Source: DASPKT01 sp035626475 (GTDB lineage Bacteria > Pseudomonadota > Alphaproteobacteria > Azospirillales > Azospirillaceae). From it: 29,559 nucleotides of DNA. The translations under genes were made by a program, and so were the position numbers. Of the stretch, positions 1 to 7,204 are shown in pieces; positions within the stretch are counted from its first letter, which is position 1, and every line of letters starts with the position of its first letter. The notes below the pieces were generated by a model, which was not told the origin of the DNA, searched no databases, and saw only the letters and a list, made by a program, of their open reading frames with translations. The stretch is from positions 1 through 29,559 of the forward strand of contig DASPNP010000070.1 in assembly GCA_035626475.1 (NCBI GenBank). The letters are read 5' to 3'.

Positions 1-48
1 AACGCCATCGTCCGAGACCAGACACCCTTCCAGAACAAACCCGCCTGA
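1..48 (+). CDS. possible 3' end of an upstream coding sequence (partial)
   Basis: Frame 1 is open from the window edge for 15 codons and ends with TGA at 46-48; the tail reads NAIVRDQTPFQNKPA. Twelve of the 15 sense codons end in G or C, which suits this genome, but the piece is too short to assign a family or prove it is coding. If real, its gene lies mostly outside the window and runs toward the minus-strand exopolysaccharide unit, tail to tail. Confidence 0.3.
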   Translation, partial: NAIVRDQTPFQNKPA

Positions 49-83
49 ACCCGTCCAACACAGTTGCTACGAACCAAGCCAGC

Positions 84-146
84 GCTGCATCGGACGCATC
101 CCGCTGCAACCCCTGGGTCCCGGCCTGCGCCGGGATGACGGTTGAG
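84..146. repeat. solo half of dispersed repeat family A
   Basis: This stretch closely matches the right half of the element at 19072-19230. The two share the run ATCCCGCTGCAACCCCTGG (one base differs at the start of the run), then a CCCGGC-TGCGCC-GGG(A/G)TGACGG arm. The opposite arm is not present nearby, so this is a half element or a decayed copy. It lies between the possible gene end at 48 and the stop of the beta-helix gene at 194. Confidence 0.7.
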
Positions 147-193
147 AGATTGAACAGCAGGCGAGAGCCAGACGATCGGTTCTCTCGTGCTTC

Positions 194-1216
194 TCAACTA
201 TCCACCTGCCGGATCGTCAAATTCTCGCGCTTGCCCTCGATGCGGACGCCAGTGCGCTTGGCGTTGCGGATCAGGTTGCCGCAGCCGGAGACGTCGCGGG
301 CATGGTCTGAGACGAAGGCGCCGGCATCCGATGAGCCGTCCAGGATGTTGTCCGACAGCATGACGCGGTAGACGCCGTTCGATACTTTGGCACCGTCGGC
401 CGTCGGGCGGTCGCCGTCGCCGCCGCCGATGAACAGGCCGGCATGGGAGACGCGGCGGGAGACGTCGCGCATGACGTTGCCGACGATGGTCAGGTCGCTG
501 ACCCCGTAAGTCTTGTAGTTGTCCTCCTGGTGGACATAGATGCCGGCCGCCCCGGTGCCGTGGATCATGTTGCCCGAGACGGTGACATAGCGGGCGCCGA
601 GGCACGAGATGCCCCGCGCGTTGCCGTCGCGGCACATGTTGCCCTGGATGACGACATGCTCGACCTGGCGGCCGTCCTTCTCGTAGCCGACGAGCGCGAT
701 CAGATCGTCCTCGTTGCCCCTGGACTGGTTGCCGATGATCTGGCCGTGGCTGCTGCCGGCGGTGATGTGGATGCCGTCGGCCAGGCAGTCATGGACGGTG
801 CAGTTGGTGATCCGGAAATGCGCCGTCTTCTGCACGAAGATGCCGGCGGCGGCGGTGCCGGTGACGCGCATCCGGTCGATCTCCACATGCTCGGCATCCA
901 GCGGGCGGATGCCGGTGGCGTCGCCCTTGCCGGTGCGCTTGTCCGCCCGGCCCTGCAGGGTCAGCTCGCGGATCGTCACCCACTTGCCGGTGAGCCGGAT
1001 GGCGCCGTCCATCGGGTCCTGCGGCAGCAGGCGGGTGCCGCCGGACCCGCGCAGCACGGTCCCGTCCCGCACCACCAGCTTGCCCCGGTAGGGATAGTCG
1101 CCCGGCGGCAGGACGACCTCGCCGCCGCCGGCCTTCGCGACGGCGTCGAGGGCGTCCTGGATCGCCTTGGCGTAGTCCTCGGACCCGCCGGGCTGGACGA
1201 TGCGCAGTTCCGGCAT
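194..1216 (-). CDS. right-handed parallel beta-helix protein (pectate-lyase-like fold)
   Basis: This 340-residue protein opens with a segment typical of the pectate-lyase-3 superfamily: an AIQDALDAVAKAGGGEVVLPPG stretch around residues 18-39, then DGTVLRGSGGTRL. From about residue 70 to 325 it consists of repeated short rungs of the type I-x-G-N-x-(I/M/C), as in VTVSGNMIHGTG, VVIQGNMCRDG and LTIVGNVMRDV. Such folds cut, epimerise or bind polysaccharides; the exact activity cannot be read here. No signal peptide is visible. The start lies 4 bases after the galE stop with no clear ribosome site of its own, so it is probably translated by coupling as the last gene of the exopolysaccharide unit. 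A role in modifying the polymer is inferred from this position. Confidence 0.85.
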   Translation of the reverse strand: MPELRIVQPGGSEDYAKAIQDALDAVAKAGGGEVVLPPGDYPYRGKLVVRDGTVLRGSGGTRLLPQDPMDGAIRLTGKWVTIRELTLQGRADKRTGKGDATGIRPLDAEHVEIDRMRVTGTAAAGIFVQKTAHFRITNCTVHDCLADGIHITAGSSHGQIIGNQSRGNEDDLIALVGYEKDGRQVEHVVIQGNMCRDGNARGISCLGARYVTVSGNMIHGTGAAGIYVHQEDNYKTYGVSDLTIVGNVMRDVSRRVSHAGLFIGGGDGDRPTADGAKVSNGVYRVMLSDNILDGSSDAGAFVSDHARDVSGCGNLIRNAKRTGVRIEGKRENLTIRQVDS

Positions 1217-1220
1217 GGCG

Positions 1221-2225
1221 TCAGGCGGCGGCGACGGCGCGGCGGCGCTGTTCCAGCCCGACCGTGTGCCAGCGCCAGGCGGTGCCTACGATCTCCGACA
1301 GGTCCTGGAAGCGCGGCTCCCAGCCCAGCAGCTCGCGCGCCTTCTGGTTGCCGGCGACCAGCACCGAGGGGTCGCCCTCTCGGCGCGGACCGGCGCTGTG
1401 CGGAACCGGCTTGCCGGCGACGGCGCTGACCGCGTCGATCAGCTCCTTCACCGAGGTGCCGGTGCCGGTGCCCAGGTTGATCTGGGTGCTCGCCCCGCCG
1501 CGCGCCAGATACTCCAGCGCCTTCACATGGGCCGAGGCCAGGTCCATGACATGGACATAGTCGCGGATCGCCGTGCCGTCGCGGGTCTGGTAGTCGGTGC
1601 CGAAGATCTGGAAGGGCGGGCGCTGGCCCAGCACGGCCTGGATCGCCAGGGGTATGGCGTGGGTCTCCGGGTCGTGGTCCTCGCCGATCTCGCCCTCGGG
1701 GTCGGCGCCGGCGGCGTTGAAGTAGCGCAGCGCCACCGAGCGCAGGCCATAGGCCTGGTCGGCGTCGGTCAGCATCTGCTCCACCACCAGCTTGGACCGG
1801 CCGTAGGGGTTGATGGGGAGCGTGTTGTGCTCCTCCGTCAGCGGCATGTACTGGGGCGTGCCGTAGGTGGCGGCGGTCGAGGAGAAGACGATCCGGCGGA
1901 TGCCCGCCTCCACCGCGCTCTCGATCAGGGCCAGGCTGCCCGTCACGTTGTTGCGGTAGTACAGGCTAGGGTCGCCCACGCTCTCGCCGACATAGGTGTA
2001 GGCGGCGAAGTGGACGATGGCCTCGGGCTCGTACTTGTCGAAGGTGGCCCGGAGCTTGTCGCGGTCGGCGATGTCGCCCACCACCAGCGGGCCCCAGCGC
2101 ACCGCGTCGCGGTGCCCGCGGGAGAGGTTGTCGTAGGTGACGGGGTTGTAGCCGGCTTCCGCCAGGGTCTTGCAGGTGTGGCTTCCGACATAGCCGGCGC
2201 CGCCGGTGACGAGAACGGTCCGCAT
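1221..2225 (-). CDS. galE: UDP-glucose 4-epimerase GalE
   Basis: This is an extended short-chain dehydrogenase/reductase of 334 residues, the usual GalE length. It interconverts UDP-glucose and UDP-galactose with bound NAD, supplying UDP-galactose for polysaccharide. The N-terminus MRTVLVTGG leads into the NAD-binding glycine motif GGAGYVG (residues 8-14). The catalytic pair is Y141 and K145 in NPYGRSK, with the S/T group SST at 115-117, followed by the epimerase sequence RYFNAAGADPEGEIGE. The frame is open for 22 more codons upstream, but the start at 2225 is preferred because its ATG shares one base with the stop of the sugar transferase (TGATG), which implies coupling, and because GalE normally begins this way. 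Confidence 0.96.
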   Translation of the reverse strand: MRTVLVTGGAGYVGSHTCKTLAEAGYNPVTYDNLSRGHRDAVRWGPLVVGDIADRDKLRATFDKYEPEAIVHFAAYTYVGESVGDPSLYYRNNVTGSLALIESAVEAGIRRIVFSSTAATYGTPQYMPLTEEHNTLPINPYGRSKLVVEQMLTDADQAYGLRSVALRYFNAAGADPEGEIGEDHDPETHAIPLAIQAVLGQRPPFQIFGTDYQTRDGTAIRDYVHVMDLASAHVKALEYLARGGASTQINLGTGTGTSVKELIDAVSAVAGKPVPHSAGPRREGDPSVLVAGNQKARELLGWEPRFQDLSEIVGTAWRWHTVGLEQRRRAVAAA

Positions 2226-3667
2226 CAGTAGGCTCCCTTCGCGGTGAGGACGACGCGTACGGTCTTCAAGAGGATCGTGATGTCGTGCCACAGGGACCAG
2301 TTCTTGACGTACCAGGCATCGAGCTTAACGCGCTGTGCGTAGCTCGCATCGTTGCGCCCGCTCACCTGCCAGAGACCGGTCAGGCCCGGACGGGTCTCGA
2401 GGTAGTACCGGAAGTCGTCGCCGTACCGGACGATCTCCGCCTCGACGATGGGGCGCGGGCCCACCAGGCTCATCTCGCCCTTCAGGACATTGATCAGCTG
2501 GGGCAGCTCGTCCAGCGAGGTGCGGCGCAGGAACCGGCCGATGGCGGTGATGCGCGGGTCGTTGCGCAGCTTGAAGTCGGCTTCCCACTCGGCGCGGGCC
2601 TGGGGATCGCTCTCCAGCACGCGGCGCAGCACCTCGTCGCTGTTGGTGACCATGGTGCGGAACTTCATGCAGCCGAACATCCGCCCGTTCATGCCGACCC
2701 GCTTGTGGGCGAAGAAGGCCGGGCCGCCGTCGCGGCGGATCATCGCCATGGCGATCAGGAAGAAGGGCGCCAGCGCCAGCAGCAGCAGGCTCGCCACGCT
2801 GACGTCGAAGGCCCGCTTGATCGCCCGGGTCATCGGGTCGGACAAATTGTTCCGCGAGGTCAGCAGGACGACGTCGTGGCTGAAGAAATAGTCGGAGCGC
2901 AGGCCGAGCACGCTCATCCCGAAGATGCTGGGGATGATGGCGAAGGGGATGCGGCGGCGCACCAGCTCGTTGACGATCGGCTCGGCCCGGCTGAGGTCGG
3001 CGGCGTCGGCGGCGACCACCACGAAGCCGGCCCCCCGGGTGCGGTAGGCGTGGCGCACCAGGCTGGCGGCCGTGGCGGCGTCGGCCGAGCCGATGTCGAC
3101 ATGGCCGATCACCTCGTAGCCCAGGTGCCGCTCCGAGGCGAGCGCGTCGCGCGCCGCCCCGATGGTGGCGCCGGAGCCCACCAGCAGGGTGGGGCACTGC
3201 CAGGCGCCCACCGCCATCAGCGCCGCCTTCACCGCATGGCGCATGCCGAACATCATGACCGCCAGCAGGACCCAGTTGGTGCCGAGCCAGACGCGCGAGA
3301 ACTGCTGCTTGAAGGCGTACTGGCTGAAGCCGTCCAGCACGGCCACCAGCGCCAGCGCCGTCAGCAGCTGCTTGGTCTCGGTCCAGAACGGGATGCGCCT
3401 GTTGTAGTGGCCCTGCACCGTCAGCCACATCATCAGGCCGGCGACGCAGGCGCCGTAATGGATGAAGCGGCGGCCGATGGTCTCGGAGTCCATCGGCGGC
3501 ACCGGGCCGGCGGCGAGCGCGTCGGACAGGGTGTGGGCCAGCATGCCTGAGAGGGCGAAGGCGCCGATGGCCGCCGCCACGTCCCCGAGCAGGAGAAGGG
3601 TGGAATTGCGGAAGAGCGATCCGCTGGAATGGGACCGCATCGCCGAAACATCGACTTCGGTAGACAT
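2225..3667 (-). CDS. polyprenyl-phosphate sugar-1-phosphate transferase (WbaP/GumD-type)
   Basis: This 480-residue membrane enzyme starts exopolysaccharide repeat units by moving a hexose-1-phosphate from a UDP-sugar to undecaprenyl phosphate at the inner membrane. The N-terminal half has several hydrophobic segments (about 20-50, 70-90, 100-155), then a CoA-binding-like domain (about 158-250, with VGSGATIG). The C-terminal bacterial sugar transferase domain starts at KRAFD (284-288), followed by a membrane segment, KFRTM (335-339), DELPQ (386-390), VGPRP (402-406) and RPGLTGLWQVSGR. The start at 3667 has a GAAGG ribosome site six bases upstream; 13 more in-frame codons upstream lack one. With galE next door, galactose-1-phosphate or glucose-1-phosphate is the likely substrate, but the donor cannot be read from sequence. 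Confidence 0.93.
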   Translation of the reverse strand: MSTEVDVSAMRSHSSGSLFRNSTLLLLGDVAAAIGAFALSGMLAHTLSDALAAGPVPPMDSETIGRRFIHYGACVAGLMMWLTVQGHYNRRIPFWTETKQLLTALALVAVLDGFSQYAFKQQFSRVWLGTNWVLLAVMMFGMRHAVKAALMAVGAWQCPTLLVGSGATIGAARDALASERHLGYEVIGHVDIGSADAATAASLVRHAYRTRGAGFVVVAADAADLSRAEPIVNELVRRRIPFAIIPSIFGMSVLGLRSDYFFSHDVVLLTSRNNLSDPMTRAIKRAFDVSVASLLLLALAPFFLIAMAMIRRDGGPAFFAHKRVGMNGRMFGCMKFRTMVTNSDEVLRRVLESDPQARAEWEADFKLRNDPRITAIGRFLRRTSLDELPQLINVLKGEMSLVGPRPIVEAEIVRYGDDFRYYLETRPGLTGLWQVSGRNDASYAQRVKLDAWYVKNWSLWHDITILLKTVRVVLTAKGAY

Positions 3668-4111
3668 GAAGCGCCTTCGATCTGTGGCTCGGCCCGGGAG
3701 ACGCACCGGGGAAAGGCGGCGTGTCGCGGGTCACGGGCCATGAACAGCCCCGTCACGGGCTAAGTTCACCGGCGCAAATGAAAATCAGCGGTTGGGGTTA
3801 ATCGGCAACAGACATTACGTACAGTCCGGCAAAACCGGTGCCGCGCCTGAGTCCTTCGGATGCCCCCTCAGCCAAATAAACCTGGGACATAAATGGGAAC
3901 AGGACGGGCTCTAGACTTCCGGTACGTGCCGGGTGAGGGGATGGTGACTGCGCTTTGAGGGTATGTAGAACACCCGGGCATCGTCCGCCCGTGCGCCGCC
4001 CCCTATCCGGCGCCCCGCAATTTCGGAGTATCGGAGCGTCCTCCCGGCGCGATGGGGTGTCCCGGCGGTGAGCCCGTGACAAGCGTGTGACGCCAAGCGC
4101 GGAAAGGGGCC
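3668..4111. other. 444-bp gene-free leader upstream of the exopolysaccharide unit
   Basis: No credible gene is seen; the open frames here lack family resemblance, and one continues antisense into regA. The stretch 3770-3830 is relatively AT-rich and probably holds the promoter of the minus-strand unit, but no convincing -35/-10 pair stands out. Visible small structure includes a 9-base direct repeat GTCACGGGC at 3731-3739 and 3753-3761, and an imperfect palindrome CCGGTACGTGCCGG at 3919-3932 with a related TTACGTACAGTCCGG nearby (around 3815). These could be regulator sites. The length of the leader suggests regulated expression. Confidence 0.45.
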
Positions 4112-4119
4112 TCAGGCCC
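4107..4119 (-). terminator. short hairpin over the regA stop codon, weak terminator candidate
   Basis: On the minus strand GGGCC-TGA-GGCCC forms a 5-bp stem whose loop is the regA stop codon, followed by CTTTCC. The stem is short and the T-run poor, so this may be chance in GC-rich sequence. Confidence 0.2.
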
Positions 4120-4699
4120 GGGGCGCGTGCTTGTTCAGGATGCGCTGCAGGGTGCGGCGGTGCATCTTCAGCCGGCGCGCCGTCTCCGACACGTTGCGCT
4201 CGCACTGCTCGAAGACGCGCTGGATGTGCTCCCAGCGGACCCGGTCGGCGGACATCGGGTTCTCCGGCGGCGGCGGCAGGGCGCCGTCGGCCAGAAGCGC
4301 ACTCTCCACCGCGTCGGCGTCCGACGGCTTGGGAAGGTAATCGACCGCACCCGCCTTCACCGCCGCCACCGCCGTGGCGATGTTGCCGTAGCCGGTCAGC
4401 ATGACGATGCGCGCCTCGGGACGGGCGTCGCGCAGGGCCTTCACCACGTCCAGCCCACTGCCGTCGGCCAGCCGCAGATCCACGACGGCGTAGCGCGGCG
4501 CGCTCTCATGCGCGACCTCGATGCCCAGCTGGACACTGTCCACCGCCACCACGTCGAAGCCCCGTTTCTCCATCGCGCGTGCCAGGCGCGTGCGGAAGGG
4601 CGCGTCGTCGTCGACCAGCAGCAGGCTGCGCGACGCGTCGCCGGAGAAGGTGAGCTTCACGCTTTCCGGAATGGAGGTGTCGGTATTCATGTCCGCCAT
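4112..4699 (-). CDS. regA: global redox response regulator RegA (PrrA/ActR)
   Basis: This 195-residue two-component response regulator receives phosphate from RegB and, in other alphaproteobacteria, controls photosynthesis, respiration, carbon and nitrogen fixation according to redox state. The receiver domain (about 24-130) has the acidic cluster D30-D32, phospho-acceptor D74 in VVDLRLADG, T102 in LTGYG and K124 in LPKPS. A four-proline linker (142-145), characteristic of RegA, leads to a Fis-type helix-turn-helix (about 165-190, NVSETARRLKMHRRTLQRIL). It sits 41 bases downstream of regB on the same strand, so the two are probably co-transcribed. A second in-frame ATG three codons in is an alternative start. 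Confidence 0.95.
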   Translation of the reverse strand: MADMNTDTSIPESVKLTFSGDASRSLLLVDDDAPFRTRLARAMEKRGFDVVAVDSVQLGIEVAHESAPRYAVVDLRLADGSGLDVVKALRDARPEARIVMLTGYGNIATAVAAVKAGAVDYLPKPSDADAVESALLADGALPPPPENPMSADRVRWEHIQRVFEQCERNVSETARRLKMHRRTLQRILNKHAPRA

Positions 4700-4740
4700 C
4701 GAAGCATATCCCCGGTTCTGGCCGGATGATCTCCATCAAA

Positions 4741-6066
4741 TTACACGGTGAATGTAGGGCTTTGCCAGCGCACGACAACCTGCGCGCCGCCAGCCCTGCC
4801 ATTCGCGTAGGACACGGCGGCGCCGGTCCGTTCCAGCAGCGTCTGGGCGATGAACAGGCCGAGGCCCATGTTGCCGCCGGCTTCGCGCTGGGCGGCGCCG
4901 CGGCCGGACAGGTAGGGCTCGCCCAGCCGGTCCAGCAGGGTCGGCGGGAAGCCCGGCCCGTCGTCGGCGATGCTCAGGCACAGGCCCGGCTCGGTCCAGT
5001 CGATCTCCACCGTGACGCGCGAGCGGGCGAACTGCATGGCGTTCTGGAGCACGTTGCCCAGCCCGTGCAGCACCTCCGGGCTGTGGCGCAGACCCGGCGC
5101 GCCCTCCTCGGGCTCGCGGAGCGTGCGGATCGCCAGCGACACGCCGGCCCGGCGGTAGGGGGCGGCGGCTTCCTCGACCAGGGCCGGCAGGGGCACCGGG
5201 GCGTAGGGCTCGGTATCGGGGCGGCGCGCGAGTTCCGCCAGGATGTCGCGGCAGCGCGCCGTCTGGCTCTGCAGCAGCTGGATGTCCTCGGCCCAGGGGC
5301 TGTCGGGCGGCACCTCGCGGGCCAGCTCCTTCGCCACCACGGCGATGGTGCCGAGCGGGCTGCCCAACTCGTGCGCCGCCGCCGCCGCCAGCGCCCCCAC
5401 GGCCGAGACGCGCTGCGCCCGGGCCAGCGCCATCTGGCTGGCGGCGAGCGCGCCCGACAGGTTGCGCGCCGCCTGCGCCACCTGGAACACGTAGCCGGCG
5501 ATGAACAGCGCCGCCAGCACCAGGGCCGACCAGATGCCCAGCAGGTAGATGGGCGGCAGGTGGATGCCGGTGTGGCTCGGCCAGGACAGCGGCACGGCGA
5601 ACAGCGCCAGCGCCGACAGCCCCAGCACGGTCCAGCCGGCCAGCGCCACCACGGCGGTCAGGGACAGGGTGCTGGCCGCCACCGTGAGCGGCGCCAGCAT
5701 CAGCACGGCGAAGGGGTTCTCCAGCCCGCCGGTCAGGCAGAGCAGCACCGCCAACTGGCCGGTGTCGTAGGCGAGGTAGGCGGCGGCCTCGCGCTCGCCC
5801 AGGAAAGGCTGTCGGCGGCGGTTGTTGGCGGCGTAGAGATTGACCGCCAGCGACAGCAGGATGGCGGCCAGCGACGGCTGCAGCGGCGCCTCGACGCCGA
5901 CCAGACTCTCCGCCGCCAGCAGCGTGACGGCCTGGCCCAGCACGGCGATCCAGCGGATGGCGATGAGGGTGCGGGCGCTGACCCGGCCGGCGCCGGACGC
6001 GGTCTCCTGCGCGGCCTCGTCCTCCCCGGCCGGATCCCGACCCATCCGGACGGTCTGCTCGGACAT
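4741..6066 (-). CDS. regB: redox sensor histidine kinase RegB (PrrB/ActS)
   Basis: This 441-residue inner-membrane kinase is the partner of RegA. About six hydrophobic segments fill the first ~200 residues, with the quinone-binding motif GGLENPF between segments 3 and 4 (residues 113-119). The H-box is AAAHELGSPLGTI with phospho-acceptor H232. Exactly 40 residues later, C272 in TARCRDIL matches the spacing of the redox-active cysteine of Rhodobacter RegB (H225/C265). The ATP-binding domain shows an N-box (NVLQNAMQFA), DDGPGF and GLGLFIAQTL. The chosen start has GGGGAG at good distance; an ATG seven codons upstream (6087) is possible. The senC gene, a common neighbour in Rhodobacter, is absent here. 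Confidence 0.95.
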   Translation of the reverse strand: MSEQTVRMGRDPAGEDEAAQETASGAGRVSARTLIAIRWIAVLGQAVTLLAAESLVGVEAPLQPSLAAILLSLAVNLYAANNRRRQPFLGEREAAAYLAYDTGQLAVLLCLTGGLENPFAVLMLAPLTVAASTLSLTAVVALAGWTVLGLSALALFAVPLSWPSHTGIHLPPIYLLGIWSALVLAALFIAGYVFQVAQAARNLSGALAASQMALARAQRVSAVGALAAAAAHELGSPLGTIAVVAKELAREVPPDSPWAEDIQLLQSQTARCRDILAELARRPDTEPYAPVPLPALVEEAAAPYRRAGVSLAIRTLREPEEGAPGLRHSPEVLHGLGNVLQNAMQFARSRVTVEIDWTEPGLCLSIADDGPGFPPTLLDRLGEPYLSGRGAAQREAGGNMGLGLFIAQTLLERTGAAVSYANGRAGGAQVVVRWQSPTFTV

Positions 6067-6111
6067 CCGCACTCTCCCCAACGTCATACGAGATTACCCA
6101 AAAAGGGCCCA

Positions 6112-6131
6112 CCCCTGCGGGTCTACAGGGG
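6112..6131. promoter_or_regulatory. inverted repeat between divergent regB and ABC exporter genes
   Basis: CCCCTG-N8-CAGGGG lies in the 108-bp gap between the regB start (6066) and the ABC ATPase start (6175). Its place suits an operator shared by the two divergent units. No known regulator's consensus is matched, and the stem is only 6 bp. Confidence 0.25.
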
Positions 6132-6174
6132 CTGCATACTAGGCAGACCGCCCCCCGGCTTCCATATAGGTTCC

Positions 6175-6930
6175 ATGCCCATCCCGCCCAGCATACGCGT
6201 CCAGAACCTCGTCAAGCGCTACGGCCCCGTTACGGCGGTCGACGGCATCGACTTCGAGGTCGCGCAGGGCGGCACGGTGGCGCTGCTCGGCGGCAACGGC
6301 GCCGGCAAGACCACGACCATCTCCATGCTGCTGGGCCTGCTGCTGCCGACCTCGGGCACGGTGGAGGTGCTGGGCCACGACATGCTGCGCGAGCGCTACC
6401 GCGTGCTGCCGCGCATGAACTTCTCCTCGCCCTATGTCGACCTGCCGCACCGGCTGACGGTGGAGGAGAACCTCACCGTCTACGCGCACCTCTACGGGCT
6501 GACCAACGTCAAGCGCCGCATCCAGGCGATGGCGGAGGAGCTGGACGTGGCGCGCTTCCTGAGCCGGCCCTCGGGCATGCTCTCGGCCGGCCAGAAGACC
6601 CGCGTCGCGCTCGCCAAGGCGCTGCTGAACGAGCCGCAGGTGCTGCTGCTGGACGAGCCGACGGCCAGCCTCGATCCCGACACCGCCGACTGGATCCGCT
6701 CCTATCTGGAGCGCTACCGGGCGCGCACCGGCGCCACCATCCTGCTCGCCTCGCACAACATGGCGGAGGTGGAGCGGCTGTGCGACGCGGTGCTGATGAT
6801 GAAGGGCGGCCGCATCGTCGACCGCGGCGCGCCGTCCGACCTGATCGAGCGCTACGGCCGCTCGACCCTCGAGGAGGTCTTCCTCGACATCGCCCGCGGC
6901 CAGGCCCTGGACCTCGACGCGGCGGAGTAG
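6175..6930 (+). CDS. ABC-2 type exporter, ATP-binding protein
   Basis: This 251-residue nucleotide-binding subunit has Walker A GGNGAGKTT (39-47), signature LSAGQ (136-140), Walker B VLLLDEP (156-162) and the switch histidine in ASHN (H194). The C-terminus STLEEVFLDIARG is typical of ABC-2 exporter ATPases. It energises export through the permease encoded at 7205. The position where most ABC ATPases carry the Q-loop glutamine reads MNFSSPYVDLPHRLTVEENL, with asparagine (N82) in place of glutamine. The frame stays open far upstream, but that is the shadow of regB; conservation-like sequence begins at MPIPPSIRVQNLVKRYG. Only a weak AGG lies before this ATG. The transported substrate cannot be told. 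Confidence 0.9.
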   Translation: MPIPPSIRVQNLVKRYGPVTAVDGIDFEVAQGGTVALLGGNGAGKTTTISMLLGLLLPTSGTVEVLGHDMLRERYRVLPRMNFSSPYVDLPHRLTVEENLTVYAHLYGLTNVKRRIQAMAEELDVARFLSRPSGMLSAGQKTRVALAKALLNEPQVLLLDEPTASLDPDTADWIRSYLERYRARTGATILLASHNMAEVERLCDAVLMMKGGRIVDRGAPSDLIERYGRSTLEEVFLDIARGQALDLDAAE

Positions 6931-6939
6931 GCACTAGCC

Positions 6940-7081
6940 CGTCATCCCCGCGGAGGCGGGGATCCAGGCATTCCCTTTGCATCGGATCATTGAGGAAAGG
7001 GAGCAACGTCGCTCTTTGCCCCTGCTTGGCCGCCGGATAGCACGCTCATTACCTGGGTCCCCGCCTCCGCGGGGATGACGG
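6940..7081. repeat. palindromic dispersed repeat, family A, complete copy
   Basis: The left arm CGTCATCCCCGCGGAGG continues to GGATCCAGG (6940-6968), and the right arm CCTGGGTCCCCGCCTCC continues to GGGGATGACGG (7052-7081). They are near-perfect reverse complements flanking about 83 bp of unique sequence. The element sits between the ABC ATPase and its permease, where it can fold as a long stem in the mRNA. Related copies lie at 84-146, 16687-16709 and 19072-19230. The whole gap 6931-7204 holds no credible gene besides this element. Confidence 0.85.
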
Positions 7082-7204
7082 GTGAGATAGTGCCGGCCGG
7101 TGATCAAATGGCAGGCCGCAATCACTGGGCGAGGGATTGATCGTGCCGGGATAGGACTCTCCGCCGCCTTGCCCGGGGGCGGATTCCGGTCTACCTCACC
7201 GGGC

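Noticed and set aside
3798..4205. 135-codon minus-strand frame in the gap before the exopolysaccharide unit
   Set aside because: It starts inside regA in another frame, has no ribosome site and reads as arginine/proline-rich sequence without any domain.
4726..6174. Upstream extension of the ABC ATPase frame, opposite regB
   Set aside because: The sequence is a shadow of regB, low in complexity and without family character. The ABC domain starts at 6175.
6940..7081. Insertion sequence between the ABC genes
   Set aside because: The inverted arms enclose only about 83 bp with no transposase, and related arms occur alone elsewhere. A dispersed non-coding repeat fits better.
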